Positions 1 through 9,216 of a stretch of 64,000 bases of DNA are shown here, in pieces (within the stretch, counting starts at the first letter, position 1; every line of letters begins with the position of its first letter). The stretch covers positions 339,405-403,404 of the forward strand of contig JACRQG010000027.1 of the NCBI GenBank assembly GCA_016222805.1. Direction: 5' to 3'. The position numbers and the translations under genes were made by a program. The notes under the pieces were generated by a model. It was not told the origin of the DNA and did not search any database. It saw only the letters and a program-made list of their open reading frames with translations. Origin of the DNA: Verrucomicrobiota bacterium. Its GTDB lineage: Bacteria > Verrucomicrobiota > Verrucomicrobiia > Opitutales > Opitutaceae.

Positions 1-1
1 A

Positions 2-682
2 CTCGATGCGCAGTTGCCGGACGCGCACAATAACGTCGGCGGTGCTCTGTGGCAGAAAGGCGATCTCGCGGGAGCCATCGCCGCCTACGAGGCGGCGGTG
101 CGGTTGCGACCGGGGTTCGCCGAGGCGCAGTTCAACCTCGCCGCCGTCCGGTTGCGGGCCGGCCGGCCCCTCGACGCAGCAGCGGCGGCCCAAGCCGCGT
201 TGCGGGTGCGGCCGGGCTGGGTCGAGGCGCGGATGCTGCGGGGAGCCGGACTGGCTGGTGCCGGACGATGGAGCGAGGCGGCGGAAGAATACGCCGCGGT
301 GTGGCGGACCCATCCCGGGCAACTCGACGCGGGCTACAATCTTGGCACGGCCCTCCTGCAATGCGGGCGGTACCCGGAGGCGGCGCAGGCGCTGGCGGCG
401 GTGGTGCGCCAGCGACCGGACTACGCCGAAGCGCAGTCGAACCTGGCCCACGTGCAGCTGGCGTTGCGGCAGCATGACGCGGCACTGGCTGCGGCGGAGG
501 CCGCCGTGCGGTTGAAACCGGACCTCGCCGCGGCGCGTGTTAACCTGGGCCGGGCACTGCAGGTGGTGGGACGAACCGACGAAGCTAGGACCCAATTCGA
601 AGCGGCACTTCGGCTCGAGCCCGGATTGGAGGAGGCCCGCCGGTTTCTGCGGGAACTCGGGCCGCCGCCCCGCCGGGAGTAG
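2..682 (+). CDS. TPR-repeat protein, C-terminal part (5' truncated)
   Basis: The reading frame is open to the left edge of the window, so only the C-terminal 226 residues are visible. They form about six tandem 34-residue tetratricopeptide repeats with regular spacing; segments such as NNVGGALWQKGDLAGAIAAY and YNLGTALLQCGRYPEAAQAL show the canonical W/L-G-Y-A-P pattern. TPR solenoids mediate protein-protein contacts; here the partner is unknown and any catalytic N-terminal domain lies outside the window. TPR proteins of this kind are often fused to sulfotransferase, O-GlcNAc-transferase or peptidase domains, but nothing here decides between these. The FecI-like sigma gene follows after about 55 bp on the same strand, so co-transcription is possible. 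Confidence 0.85.
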   Translation, partial: LDAQLPDAHNNVGGALWQKGDLAGAIAAYEAAVRLRPGFAEAQFNLAAVRLRAGRPLDAAAAAQAALRVRPGWVEARMLRGAGLAGAGRWSEAAEEYAAVWRTHPGQLDAGYNLGTALLQCGRYPEAAQALAAVVRQRPDYAEAQSNLAHVQLALRQHDAALAAAEAAVRLKPDLAAARVNLGRALQVVGRTDEARTQFEAALRLEPGLEEARRFLRELGPPPRRE

Positions 683-738
683 GCGCACCGTCCGGCCGGG
701 GATTCTTTGCATGGATCCGGACGGCTCGCGTGTCTAGG

Positions 739-1311
739 ATGATCGGGGGGATTCGCGTCCCGCCGGTCATGTCGTTCACCGACTCCGAGTTTACCCGCTG
801 GTTCGCCGAGGAGGTGCTGCCGCACGAGGTGGCGCTGCGCACCTGGCTGGGCGCGCGGTTTCCGATGCTGCGGGATGTCGACGACGTCGTACAGGAGGCG
901 TACTCGCGGCTCCTGCGGACGCGGGAGACGGGCCCCATCGCCTGCCCGCGGGCGTTTCTTTTCGTGACGGCGCGCAATCTGGCGCTCAACCACCTGCGCC
1001 ACCAGCGCCACGAGCGGCCGGCGGGCACGGAGGAGGCAAATCCGGCGGAGATGATCGACGGCGCGGCCGCGATTCCCGATGCGATTGCCGTCGCCGAGGA
1101 ACTCCGGGTGTTGGTTGCCGCGATTGAGTCGCTGCCGGCCCGCTGCCGCCAGATCGTCACCCTTCGCAAGATCTACGGGCTGTCGCAGAAGGAGGTTGCC
1201 GCCCGGCTCGGCATCTCGGAGCACACTGTCGAGTCGCAGGGCAGCATTGGGCTGCACAAGTGCCTCGCCTACTTCCGCCGCCACGGCTACGGCCGCAGCC
1301 CCCGCCGATGA
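739..1311 (+). CDS. ECF RNA polymerase sigma factor, FecI-like
   Basis: This is a sigma-70 family extracytoplasmic-function factor of about 190 residues. Region 2 (LRDVDDVVQEAYSRLL) would bind core polymerase and the -10 element. Region 4 has a helix-turn-helix (LSQKEVAARLGISEHTVESQ) for the -35 element. FecI-type factors are held by a FecR partner and released when a TonB receptor is occupied; the next two genes are exactly a FecR and an STN-bearing TonB receptor. The start is uncertain: GTG 730, ATG 739 and ATG 769 are in frame and none has a good Shine-Dalgarno sequence. The conserved part begins just after 769, so the protein may be 10 residues shorter than given. Assignment to the ECF class is firm; the inducing signal is unknown. 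Confidence 0.9.
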   Translation: MIGGIRVPPVMSFTDSEFTRWFAEEVLPHEVALRTWLGARFPMLRDVDDVVQEAYSRLLRTRETGPIACPRAFLFVTARNLALNHLRHQRHERPAGTEEANPAEMIDGAAAIPDAIAVAEELRVLVAAIESLPARCRQIVTLRKIYGLSQKEVAARLGISEHTVESQGSIGLHKCLAYFRRHGYGRSPRR

Positions 1312-1324
1312 AAAGGAACGGACC

Positions 1325-1396
1325 ATTGCCCACGGATCACACGAAACACGAGGAAGGAGCGTCCGCGTACCGTGCATTCCGCGTGTACCGTGCGCT
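1325..1396 (+). repeat. Intergenic low-complexity and short direct repeats before fecR
   Basis: The 100-bp spacer between the sigma gene and the fecR start carries a CACGGATCACACGAAACACG-type segment (about 1331-1350). It is followed by two copies of a 16-18 bp unit sharing TACCGTGC (about 1362-1377 and 1378-1395). No reading frame explains it. It could be a remnant repeat or a regulatory leader. Confidence 0.45.
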
Positions 1397-1411
1397 CCCG
1401 TCTTGCTGCGT

Positions 1412-2458
1412 ATGAGTTCTGCGGAAAGAAGCCTCTCGCACTCCACCCCCGCGGGCCGGGCCGCGGCAGCGTGGGTGTTGCGCCATGACCGCGGCCTCAC
1501 CGCGGCGGAACAGGACGCATTTTCGCAATGGCTCGCCGCCGATCCCGTCCATCGCGCCGCCTGGTCCGAGCATCGCTGGGGCTGGGACGAACTGGATCGC
1601 CTCGCCGGCCTGCAGGCCTCGGCCCACGCGGTGCCGGACCCCGACCTCCTGAAGCCGAGGAGATTCTGGCGGCCCCGTTTTTCGCCCGCGCGCTCCCTCT
1701 CCCTTTCCCTGGCGGCCGCGGCGGTGCTCACGCTGGGTGTCTATCTGTGGCAACGACCCGCGACGTCCCGGGAGGGTGTCCTGGAGGCCGCCGCCGGCTC
1801 CGCACCGCTCGCGTTGATCGAGCGCCGGGAACTTCCAGACGGTTCGGTCCTGGAACTCAACCGTGGCGCGGAGGTGACGGAGGAATTCGGCCCCGCCGAG
1901 CGCCGCGTCACGTTGCGGCGGGGGGAGGCGCATTTCCTCGTCGCGCCCGAGGCCGCGCGACCGTTTGTGGTGGTGGCCGCCGGCGTGGCCCTGCGCGCGG
2001 TGGGCACCGCCTTCAATGTCCGGCTGGAGGCGGCGGAGGTTGAGGTGGTGGTGACGGAAGGTCGGGTGGCGGTGGCGGTCGCGGACGGTTCGGACCGTGC
2101 GCCTGCCGGGGAAGGCCCGGTGCTGGCCGCCGGGGAACGCGCCGTGGTGCCGCTCGTCGCGGCGGCGGCTGTTCCCGTGGTGCGGCAGCTTTCGCCCGCA
2201 GAGATCGCGGAGCGCCTGGCCTGGCAGCCCCGGCTGCTCGATTTTTCCAATGCCCCGCTGCCGGAGATCGTGGCGGAATTCAACCGGCGCAATCCGGTGC
2301 GGCTCACGATTGCCGATGAGCGGCTCGCCACGCTCCGCCTCAGCGCCAACTTCCGCTCCGACAACGTGGAGGGCTTCGTGCGGCTGATGGTCTCCGACTT
2401 CGGCTTGCGGGCGGAGCGGCGCGGAGAAGGGGAGATCCGCCTCTTGCGCGCGGATTGA
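1412..2458 (+). CDS. FecR family anti-sigma factor / signal transducer
   Basis: A 348-residue inner-membrane protein. An N-terminal cytoplasmic DUF4880-like segment (AAAAWVLRHDRGLTAAEQDA, then FSQWLAADPVHRAAW) would bind the sigma factor. One membrane helix follows at about residues 90-108 (LSLSLAAAAVLTLGVYLW), then the periplasmic FecR domain (LPDGSVLELN ... RRGEAHFLV ... GTAFNVR). A C-terminal STN-like module (LDFSNAPLPEIVAEFNRRN) would contact the receptor's signalling domain. The ATG at 1412 is chosen because the upstream in-frame sequence is not conserved-looking and overlaps the sigma gene. Position between an ECF sigma gene and an STN-containing TonB receptor matches the FecI-FecR-FecA signalling order. 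Confidence 0.92.
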   Translation: MSSAERSLSHSTPAGRAAAAWVLRHDRGLTAAEQDAFSQWLAADPVHRAAWSEHRWGWDELDRLAGLQASAHAVPDPDLLKPRRFWRPRFSPARSLSLSLAAAAVLTLGVYLWQRPATSREGVLEAAAGSAPLALIERRELPDGSVLELNRGAEVTEEFGPAERRVTLRRGEAHFLVAPEAARPFVVVAAGVALRAVGTAFNVRLEAAEVEVVVTEGRVAVAVADGSDRAPAGEGPVLAAGERAVVPLVAAAAVPVVRQLSPAEIAERLAWQPRLLDFSNAPLPEIVAEFNRRNPVRLTIADERLATLRLSANFRSDNVEGFVRLMVSDFGLRAERRGEGEIRLLRAD

Positions 2459-2549
2459 GCGACTCACCCGGATCGCCGCCGGGGCCGCGAGATTTTCTGC
2501 CCGGAAAGGCGGACCTCGGGGTTCGTATCCGTTGGAACCTTTCAAATCC

Positions 2550-5500
2550 ATGGCCAACTCTCGAATCCTGTTCAGCTCCCGCGCCGTGGCAGTGGGCGTG
2601 TGGGTGTGCACGCTCCTGGCCGCGGCGTTTGCCGCCGAGGCGTCGCGCCGGAGCTTCAACCTTCCCGCCGGCGCCGCTGGCGAGACCCTCAAGCAGTTTG
2701 CCGCCCAGGCCGGCCGCGAGATCGTCTTCGCCCCGGAGGCGATCGGCAGCGTGCCGACCAAGGCGGTGAGCGGCACGTTTACGGCTCGCGAGGCGCTCGA
2801 TCGGATGCTGGCCGGCAGCGGACTGGTGATCTCGGAGGACGCACGCACCGGCGCCTTCGCCGTGCGGAAAGGGGCGGCCGACCCAAACGCACCCAGGGCG
2901 GAGCCGGCCGGCGCCCCACGGGCCGCGCTGAGCCCGGCCGCGACGGCTGACCACCTGCGCGAGATCATCGCCCTCACTCCCTTCGTGGTCGACACGTCCC
3001 GCGACGTGGGCTTCGTCGCCGCGGCCTCCCTGGCCGGCGGAAGGCTGGCCGGCGACCTGCGTGACACGCCGGCGGCCTACTCGGTGATCACGCGGGAGTT
3101 CATCGACGCGCTCGGCGTCAAGACCATGACGGAGGCGACCCAGTGGGCGGTGAACTCGACGATGCAGCCGGACGACGGCCGCGGGGAGATCTTCACCACC
3201 ATCACCCCGATGGCCTTTCGCGGCTTCAGCGGGAACACGCAGCAGCGGAATTTCTTCCCGGCCCGGATCGACTTCGACAGCTACAACCTCGATCGCTTCG
3301 ATTATGCGCGGGGGCCGAACTCGATCCTTTTCGGCAACGGATCCATCGGCGGCACGGCCAACGTGGTGACGAAGCGCGCGATGCCCGAGCGGCGCCTGAC
3401 CGAGGCGAGCTTGGCCTTCGGTTCGTGGAACGACGCGCGGCTGACCGTCGACGTCAACCGGCCGCTGTCCGCGCGGGCGGCGGTGCGGGTGAACGCGGTC
3501 TTCCAGGATCGCGACGGCTGGCGCGATCGCGATTTCGAGCGCAAGATGGCCGCGACGCTGGCGACCACCTACCGCCTGGCTCCGCGGACGGAGTGGCGCC
3601 TGGAAGCGGAGGCCGGTCGGACCGATCGCTCCACCGCCCTGACCACCCTGGGGGATCGCTTCACCGGCTGGGATGGCGCCTCGGTCTACAGCGCGGCGCT
3701 GACCACGCTGCCGGCCGATGCCAACGCGCGGGGCATCAGTCGCGCCGCGGCCTCGACCATCGTCTACGCGCCGGCCTCTGGAGTCGACGCCCTGGTGAAC
3801 TACGGCTTCAACGCGATCACCCTGGCGGGCAACGCCAACGCCGCCGTGCCGATCGGCGGGCAGACCGTGAACGGCGCCGGCCTGACGGTGGCGGGCCAGA
3901 ACTTCCTCGAGCAGATCAACCTGCCCGGCAACCGCTTCGACCGGGCGATTGCCGGTTCGCGTTTTCGCTACCCATCGCGTTCGTTCACCACTTCCTACGA
4001 TGGTCCGTTGATTCGGCAGGATTTCGTCAACCTGGAGTCCGCGCTCACCCACATCATCGGGGAGCGGCTCTTCTTCGAAGTGGCGGGCAACTACAGCTAC
4101 TGGAAGCCGCCGGCGGATATCAGCCTGGGCCGGAGCATCCAGGACACCCTGATCGACATCAATCGCAACCTGCCCACCGGAGCGGCCAACCCGCGCTTCC
4201 TCGAGCCCTACAACGAAGGCGAGCGCACCTTCACGGTGCAGCCGAGCGAATCGGTGAACTACCGCGCGGCGGCGGCCCTTGTGCTGGACGGCACCCGGTT
4301 CGGCGACTTCCGGTTCAATCTCCTGGGCACCGGGCGGCGCACGCACTCGGAGCGCCGGTTCTACACCTACGTGGCGAAACTCGACGCCGATTCGCGCAAC
4401 TGGTCGACGAACAACCTGGTGCGAATCCGCTACTATTGGGATCAGCCCAGCCGCCCGCCTCTGGAAGGCCTCGGTCGGATCCGCTACCTGGATCCGCTGG
4501 CCGGCACGACCACGACGGTCGACTCCGGCTTCGTCCTCGACACGCGCTCCGCCGGCAACCAGCGGGAACGCGATGATGATCTGGATACCGTGCAGGCGGC
4601 GACCAGCGCCAAGTTCTTCCGCGGCCGGCTGCACCTGCTCGGCGCCCTGCGCCGGGACTGGTATGATGCGCGCGCCATGACCGGGGCGATGCGGATGGAT
4701 TATCCGGCCGGCTGGGATGCCAAGACGTCATTCTACACCCCGCCGGCGCCGGCGGATTACTTCGGCCTCACCTACGTCCCGAAGAACTCGGCCGGCGTGG
4801 CCACCGGGCTGGCGGCACCCGCCCTCGTGCGCCCACGCGACTCCGCCGGCTTCCCGCAACCGCAGTATGCCCGGGATCGTTTTGCCGACGACTTTTCGCC
4901 GCCAAGCGTGAACGGGGCAATCAACACCACGTCGTTTGGTGGCGTCTGGCATCTCCAACCCTGGGTGAGCGTCCTCTTCAACCAGGCCGGAACGTTCAAC
5001 CCCGTCGACGCCAAGCAGCGCGTCAACGGACAGATCTTCGGCCCGCAGGTGTCCCGGGGCCGCGACGGCGGGCTCCGGTTCAACCTCTGGCAGGGCCGGC
5101 TGGTCGCGACCGCGCTGCGCTATACCGGGCGCGAATCCGGCGAGGTGATTTCGACGGGCGCGAGTGTCGGATTTCCGGCGGCGATCCCGTCCACGATCAA
5201 TTCCATCCTGCAGGCCAACGCGGTGGGCGACCCGTCGGCGGCTGGTCGCAACCGCCGCGGGCTCGAGGACGTGGCGGACTATTCCGATGTGCGCGACCGC
5301 GAGAGCGAAGGCGTGGAATTTGACGTCGTCGCCAACCTCACCGCGCAGTGGCGGCTTCTGGCCAATCTCGCCCTGCCGCGTGCGTACCAGACCAACGCCT
5401 ACTCCGACACGCGCGGTTTCCTGGCGGCGAACGAGAATGTGCTGCGGCAAATCGTCGTCGACGCCGGCGGCACGGTGGACTCCCGGAGTGTCGCCACGGT

Positions 5501-6062
5501 CGATTTGTCCATCCCGATCAACCAGCGGTCGCCGGACGTCGACAATGCCGTGCGGGCCTGGAACAACCTGCAGGTGATCAAGGCCAACTTGAATCCGGCG
5601 CGGCAAAAGGTCACCCGGCTCACCGAGTCCACCGCCAATTTCTTCACCGATTACACCTTCCGGAGCGGAAAGCTGGCCGGGCTGCGAGTGGGCGGCGGCG
5701 TGAACTATCGCGGTCGCACGGTGATCGGGTACCGCGGCTCGGATACAATCGCGGATCCGGCCAATCCCAACGCCGCGATCGATGATCCCTCCGTCGACGC
5801 GCTCACTCCCGTCTACACCGGGTCCTACGCGTTGTACACGCTGACGGTCGGCTATCGGGTGAAACTGGAGCGCCGCCGGACCATCGACCTGTCGCTGCGG
5901 GTGGCCAACCTCTTCAACGAGGACGCGCCGATCTACTATAACACGGCGCAGCGCCCGCCCGGCGGGGTGGTCACGACGCCGGCCCGCGTGGCCACGCCGC
6001 TGGCCTATTACTATCAGACGCCGCGCAGTTATTTGCTGAGCGCCACCTTCCACTTCGACTGA
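2550..6062 (+). CDS. TonB-dependent receptor with N-terminal STN signalling domain
   Basis: A 1170-residue outer-membrane receptor, larger than the usual 700-800 for FecA. A signal peptide (hydrophobic VGVWVCTLLAAAFAAEA) precedes an STN domain at about residues 35-108 (FNLPAGAAGETLKQFAAQAG ... FTAREALDRMLAGSGL). The plug domain follows at about 140-275 (PAAYSVITREFIDALG ... RGPNSILFGNGSIGGTANVV), then a 22-strand-type barrel ending in the aromatic-rich LLSATFHFD. ATG 2550 is preferred over an in-frame TTG at 2532. The STN domain and the adjoining sigma/FecR pair indicate that ligand binding activates transcription. The ligand is not evident; size and taxon fit either a siderophore or an oligosaccharide. 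A 90 bp gap separates it from fecR. Confidence 0.93.
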   Translation: MANSRILFSSRAVAVGVWVCTLLAAAFAAEASRRSFNLPAGAAGETLKQFAAQAGREIVFAPEAIGSVPTKAVSGTFTAREALDRMLAGSGLVISEDARTGAFAVRKGAADPNAPRAEPAGAPRAALSPAATADHLREIIALTPFVVDTSRDVGFVAAASLAGGRLAGDLRDTPAAYSVITREFIDALGVKTMTEATQWAVNSTMQPDDGRGEIFTTITPMAFRGFSGNTQQRNFFPARIDFDSYNLDRFDYARGPNSILFGNGSIGGTANVVTKRAMPERRLTEASLAFGSWNDARLTVDVNRPLSARAAVRVNAVFQDRDGWRDRDFERKMAATLATTYRLAPRTEWRLEAEAGRTDRSTALTTLGDRFTGWDGASVYSAALTTLPADANARGISRAAASTIVYAPASGVDALVNYGFNAITLAGNANAAVPIGGQTVNGAGLTVAGQNFLEQINLPGNRFDRAIAGSRFRYPSRSFTTSYDGPLIRQDFVNLESALTHIIGERLFFEVAGNYSYWKPPADISLGRSIQDTLIDINRNLPTGAANPRFLEPYNEGERTFTVQPSESVNYRAAAALVLDGTRFGDFRFNLLGTGRRTHSERRFYTYVAKLDADSRNWSTNNLVRIRYYWDQPSRPPLEGLGRIRYLDPLAGTTTTVDSGFVLDTRSAGNQRERDDDLDTVQAATSAKFFRGRLHLLGALRRDWYDARAMTGAMRMDYPAGWDAKTSFYTPPAPADYFGLTYVPKNSAGVATGLAAPALVRPRDSAGFPQPQYARDRFADDFSPPSVNGAINTTSFGGVWHLQPWVSVLFNQAGTFNPVDAKQRVNGQIFGPQVSRGRDGGLRFNLWQGRLVATALRYTGRESGEVISTGASVGFPAAIPSTINSILQANAVGDPSAAGRNRRGLEDVADYSDVRDRESEGVEFDVVANLTAQWRLLANLALPRAYQTNAYSDTRGFLAANENVLRQIVVDAGGTVDSRSVATVDLSIPINQRSPDVDNAVRAWNNLQVIKANLNPARQKVTRLTESTANFFTDYTFRSGKLAGLRVGGGVNYRGRTVIGYRGSDTIADPANPNAAIDDPSVDALTPVYTGSYALYTLTVGYRVKLERRRTIDLSLRVANLFNEDAPIYYNTAQRPPGGVVTTPARVATPLAYYYQTPRSYLLSATFHFD

Positions 6063-6110
6063 CCGGGCCACACGGCCGGACCAGTCGGCCTTCGCGTCGG
6101 CTAGGGATTG

Positions 6111-6140
6111 ACGCTGCCCGCGGGAAACCACGGGCAGCGT
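6111..6140. terminator. Hairpin between convergent genes
   Basis: A perfect 10-bp inverted repeat (ACGCTGCCCG / CGGGCAGCGT) with a 10-nt loop lies between the TonB receptor and the convergent glycosidase gene. There is no T-run on either side, so it is not a classical intrinsic terminator. The position still fits a bidirectional transcript end. Confidence 0.5.
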
Positions 6141-6243
6141 GGTTCCGTAATACCGTCAGCCGGTACCTCGGCCCGGTCGACTCTCTGCACGGCGGGCCGG
6201 GGCTGGGCTCCACACTTGGGGGGAACGGTCGGCCCCGGGCACC

Positions 6244-7305
6244 TCAGGGCCCCGATGGGCCGGCCCAGGTGGCGGTGCCCAGGGCGTAGTAGAGGTTCAG
6301 AAACGGCGGCTCCTTGCGGGCAAAGTACCACATGCGAAAACTCCCGTCCGGCTCATGGATCGTGGAGCCGCTCGAGACGTAGTGGGATTCCCACGACCGA
6401 CTGGGGTTCGGGCGGAACACCGGGTTTCCCGGGTGTTTGTGCCAGTTGATGCCGTCTGTGCTCACGGCAAAACCCACGGCCGTCGTGAGTTTGTCGTTGG
6501 TGGCGTAGCTGGTGTACCAGAGGAGATAGGCGTCACCGACCTTCGTCACCGCCGGATAGTTGGAGAGGAAGTGCTCCCATCCCTGCATCGCCTTCAGCAC
6601 CGGCGCCTCGTCAACGACCCAGTTCAGACCGTCGCGGCTGCGCGCGTGCTTCAGCACCCACGGATAGGCGCCGGGCTGGGTGTACCACATGCGATACTCT
6701 TCGCCCTCCTTGATCACCGAGGGACAATAGGCGCGCGTGATGAGGTCGCCGGTGACATTGGTCCAGCGGACGCCGTCCTCGCTCTCCGCGGCCTGAATGG
6801 TATGGGGCCGGCCGCCGCCGCCGAGATTTCCGCTGCTGAACCACATCCGGATCTTTCCGTCGATTCGCTGCACGGTGCCGTCGGGGTGGCGCAGGATGGA
6901 AGGGGTCAGCACGGACCGCGTGCCTTCGTTCAAGCCGAAGACGGGATTGCCGGGGTGCTTCTCGAAGTGCCGGCCATCGCGGCTCGTGGCCAGTCCCAGC
7001 CGGTAGACCCGCTTGTCGGGCATGCGCTTGGGGGCCAGATCGTGGGCGAAACCACTGGAGCCGCAGTACCACATCAGATACCGGCCTCCTTCCTTGGCCA
7101 CCATCGCGGCCAGGAGATGGGTGTCGTCAAATTCGCCCTCCTTGCCGAGGGTCACCACGGGTCCATCGGTATCGCGTTTCCATTCCTGGGGACCCAGCCA
7201 GCGCGCCAGGGACGGCGGGGGTTCGGCGGCGGCGGCACTTCCTGCCAGAGGTGCGATCAGGAGGACGGGGAGCAGAAGCCAGGGACGGGGGCGGCGATGA
7301 GGCAT
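6244..7305 (-). CDS. Secreted glycosidase-like five-bladed beta-propeller protein (GH43/GH32/GH130-like)
   Basis: 353 residues with a clear signal peptide (PWLLLPVLLIAPLAGSAAAA). The mature protein shows repeated blades of the furanosidase/mannosidase propeller type: YLMWYCGSSG, RLGLATSRDGRHFEKHPGNP, IRMWFSSGN, YRMWYTQPG, VGFAVSTDGINWHKHPGNP, FRMWYFARK. The recurring D-G-x-x-F/W-x-K-H-P-G-N-P motif is typical of GH43/GH32-clan and related proteins that act on glycans. Catalytic carboxylates cannot be assigned by eye, so substrate and even activity are unproven. The gene is divergent from the GH172 gene across a 190-bp spacer, suggesting shared regulation. Confidence 0.75.
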   Translation of the reverse strand: MPHRRPRPWLLLPVLLIAPLAGSAAAAEPPPSLARWLGPQEWKRDTDGPVVTLGKEGEFDDTHLLAAMVAKEGGRYLMWYCGSSGFAHDLAPKRMPDKRVYRLGLATSRDGRHFEKHPGNPVFGLNEGTRSVLTPSILRHPDGTVQRIDGKIRMWFSSGNLGGGGRPHTIQAAESEDGVRWTNVTGDLITRAYCPSVIKEGEEYRMWYTQPGAYPWVLKHARSRDGLNWVVDEAPVLKAMQGWEHFLSNYPAVTKVGDAYLLWYTSYATNDKLTTAVGFAVSTDGINWHKHPGNPVFRPNPSRSWESHYVSSGSTIHEPDGSFRMWYFARKEPPFLNLYYALGTATWAGPSGP

Positions 7306-7495
7306 GGCGGAATCCTCGGTTGGGGTTTCGGGGGTACGCAGTTTTCAACGGAGACCCCCGCCGGCCGCGAACCAAATCGCGCGGGTGGATTGGGGCGGAC
7401 GACGGGTGGCGGGCGACGGCTCCGGCTCGGCGCCGGAGGCAGGGTCTCCGGAAAACAGCTTGCCCGCCGGGCCTCGCCGGCCATCGCATGCGGGG
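7306..7495. promoter_or_regulatory. Divergent intergenic region, glycosidase / GH172 genes
   Basis: A 190-bp spacer between two divergent start codons; both promoters must lie here or overlap the genes. I see no confident -35/-10 pair and no strong operator palindrome. Confidence 0.35.
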
Positions 7496-9169
7496 ATGAA
7501 ACCGCCCCGCGTTCCCCGTTTCTGGGGGAGGGTGACTCGCGGCTCCGTGGCCGCTGCCGTGGTTGGGTTGTGCCTGGCCGCCCCGCGTTCCCGCGGATCC
7601 CTGCTCGATGATCTGGCCAAACCACAGGAAGGCCGCTCGATGCGCGCCACCTCGACCATGCGGATCGGGGAGAATCGGCGCGGAGGCGAGCTGAAGCTCG
7701 ACCCGAACGCCGAGCCGCGCGGCGACGCGGAGGAAGCGAGCAACTGGGACAACTACCGGATCCCTCCCGGCGCGACGCACGTCCTCCTCGACGCCCAGGG
7801 ACCCGGGGTCATCACCCATCTGTGGATGACCTTCCTCGGGCCGGAACCACACGCCTGGGCGAAGCAGGGTTCCGCGAACCACCAGGAGATGCTCCTGCGG
7901 ATCTATTGGGACGGCGAAACGCGGCCGGCGGTGGAGGCGCCGGTCGGCGATTTCTTCGCGAATTGCTTTGGGCAGCGACGCGAGGTCATCAGCCTGCCCG
8001 TGATCGTCGAGGACGCGGACTCCTACAATTGCTTTTGGCGGATGCCGTTTCGGAAATCCGCCCGGATCGAGATCGAGAACCAGAGCGAGAAACCCATCAG
8101 CCTCCTCTACTACGCCGTCGATTGGATCAAGAAGGACCGGCTGCCTGAGGATACGCCCTATTTCTACGCCCAGTACCGACAGGAGTATCCCGTGACGCCG
8201 GGCCAGGATTACTTGGTTCTCGAGACGCAGGGCAAGGGGCACTACGTCGGCACGGTGCTGGCGGTGCGCTCGCGCAGCCCGTCGTGGTTCGGCGAAGGGG
8301 ACGAGAAGATCTACGTCGACGGCGAAGCCAAACCGTCCATCTGGGGCACCGGAACCGAGGACTACTTCCTGTCCGCCTGGGGCCTGAAGACCACCAGCAC
8401 GCCGTACTTCGGCACGCCCTACTTCGATCAGTGGGGCATCGTCGGCGGGCACACGAGCGCCTATCGCTGGCACCTCAACGATCCGCTGGTGTTCAACACG
8501 GGTCTCAAGGTGACCCTCGAGCACTGGGGGTGGATCTCGCCGGACGAGAATCCCCAGTACAAGTCGACGAGTTGGAACGAGCGCCAGGACGATTTCGCGA
8601 GCGTGGCGTTCTGGTACCAGACCGGCACGCCCACCTTCACGGCGCGCGCCCCGCACGCGCGGGAACGTCGGCTGCCGAGCCTCGAACGTGTGGTGGCCTA
8701 CGCGCGGGATTTCGCCGAGACCCCGCACCACGGGGCGGGCACGGTCAGCCGGCAGACGCTGGGCTTCTACGAGGGGCCGCAGTTGCTTTACCAGCCGGCG
8801 CAAGCGGAGGGGGCTTGGCTGGAGATCCCCATCGAGGTGAAGAAGAAGGAGCCGCTCCGGCTGCTCTTGAACGCCACCAAGTCCTACGATTTCGGGCGTT
8901 ACCAAGCTTCGCTCAACGGCGTGAAGCTGGGGAAGCCCACCGACTTCTACAGCGCCAAGGTGGTGAACGAGGAAGTCCACCTGCTCGATTTCTGGCCGGA
9001 GCCCGGCGTCTACACGCTGCGCCTGGAGTGCGTCGGTCGGAACCCGGCGGCGCAGGGGCACTTCCTTGGCCTCGAGTCGGTGCGGCTCCGGGAGCGCCGA
9101 CCACGGGTGGGCGAGATGGCGCACGACAAGGACAAGGACTGGCGCCGCGAACCGAAGCTCTATCGTTGA
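7496..9169 (+). CDS. DUF2961 / glycoside hydrolase family 172 protein
   Basis: 557 residues with an N-terminal signal segment (GSVAAAVVGLCLAAPRSRG). The body is typical DUF2961: GPGVITHLWMTF, LRIYWDGETRPAVEAPVGDF, and the diagnostic GTGTEDYF. Family GH172 enzymes act on alpha-D-fructofuranosides and alpha-D-arabinofuranans. In the characterised Bifidobacterium enzyme the catalytic pair is E270/E291. Here E267 (in FGEGDEKIYVDG) and E288 (in GTGTEDYF) have the same 21-residue spacing, so I infer they are nucleophile and acid/base. ATG 7496 is preceded by GGGG and by non-conserved sequence. The next gene, an alpha/beta hydrolase, starts 47 bp downstream, so the two are probably co-transcribed. 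Confidence 0.88.
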   Translation: MKPPRVPRFWGRVTRGSVAAAVVGLCLAAPRSRGSLLDDLAKPQEGRSMRATSTMRIGENRRGGELKLDPNAEPRGDAEEASNWDNYRIPPGATHVLLDAQGPGVITHLWMTFLGPEPHAWAKQGSANHQEMLLRIYWDGETRPAVEAPVGDFFANCFGQRREVISLPVIVEDADSYNCFWRMPFRKSARIEIENQSEKPISLLYYAVDWIKKDRLPEDTPYFYAQYRQEYPVTPGQDYLVLETQGKGHYVGTVLAVRSRSPSWFGEGDEKIYVDGEAKPSIWGTGTEDYFLSAWGLKTTSTPYFGTPYFDQWGIVGGHTSAYRWHLNDPLVFNTGLKVTLEHWGWISPDENPQYKSTSWNERQDDFASVAFWYQTGTPTFTARAPHARERRLPSLERVVAYARDFAETPHHGAGTVSRQTLGFYEGPQLLYQPAQAEGAWLEIPIEVKKKEPLRLLLNATKSYDFGRYQASLNGVKLGKPTDFYSAKVVNEEVHLLDFWPEPGVYTLRLECVGRNPAAQGHFLGLESVRLRERRPRVGEMAHDKDKDWRREPKLYR

Positions 9170-9204
9170 GCAACCGGGCGCACCAATCCCGGAGAAACCA
9201 CTGG

Positions 9205-9210
9205 AAGGAG
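9205..9210 (+). promoter_or_regulatory. Strong ribosome-binding site
   Basis: AAGGAG lies 6 nt before ATG 9217. This is one of the few good Shine-Dalgarno sequences in the window and fixes the start of the downstream hydrolase. Confidence 0.7.
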
Positions 9211-9216
9211 TCTAAA

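Noticed and set aside
2340-4634. A 764-codon minus-strand frame opposite the first TonB receptor
   Set aside because: It is the antisense shadow of the receptor gene, with a composition rich in Arg, Gly and Val typical of such frames in high-GC DNA.
8284-9216. A long open upstream extension of the 9217 hydrolase gene
   Set aside because: The extension is the shifted frame of the GH172 gene. The AAGGAG site and signal peptide fix the start at 9217.
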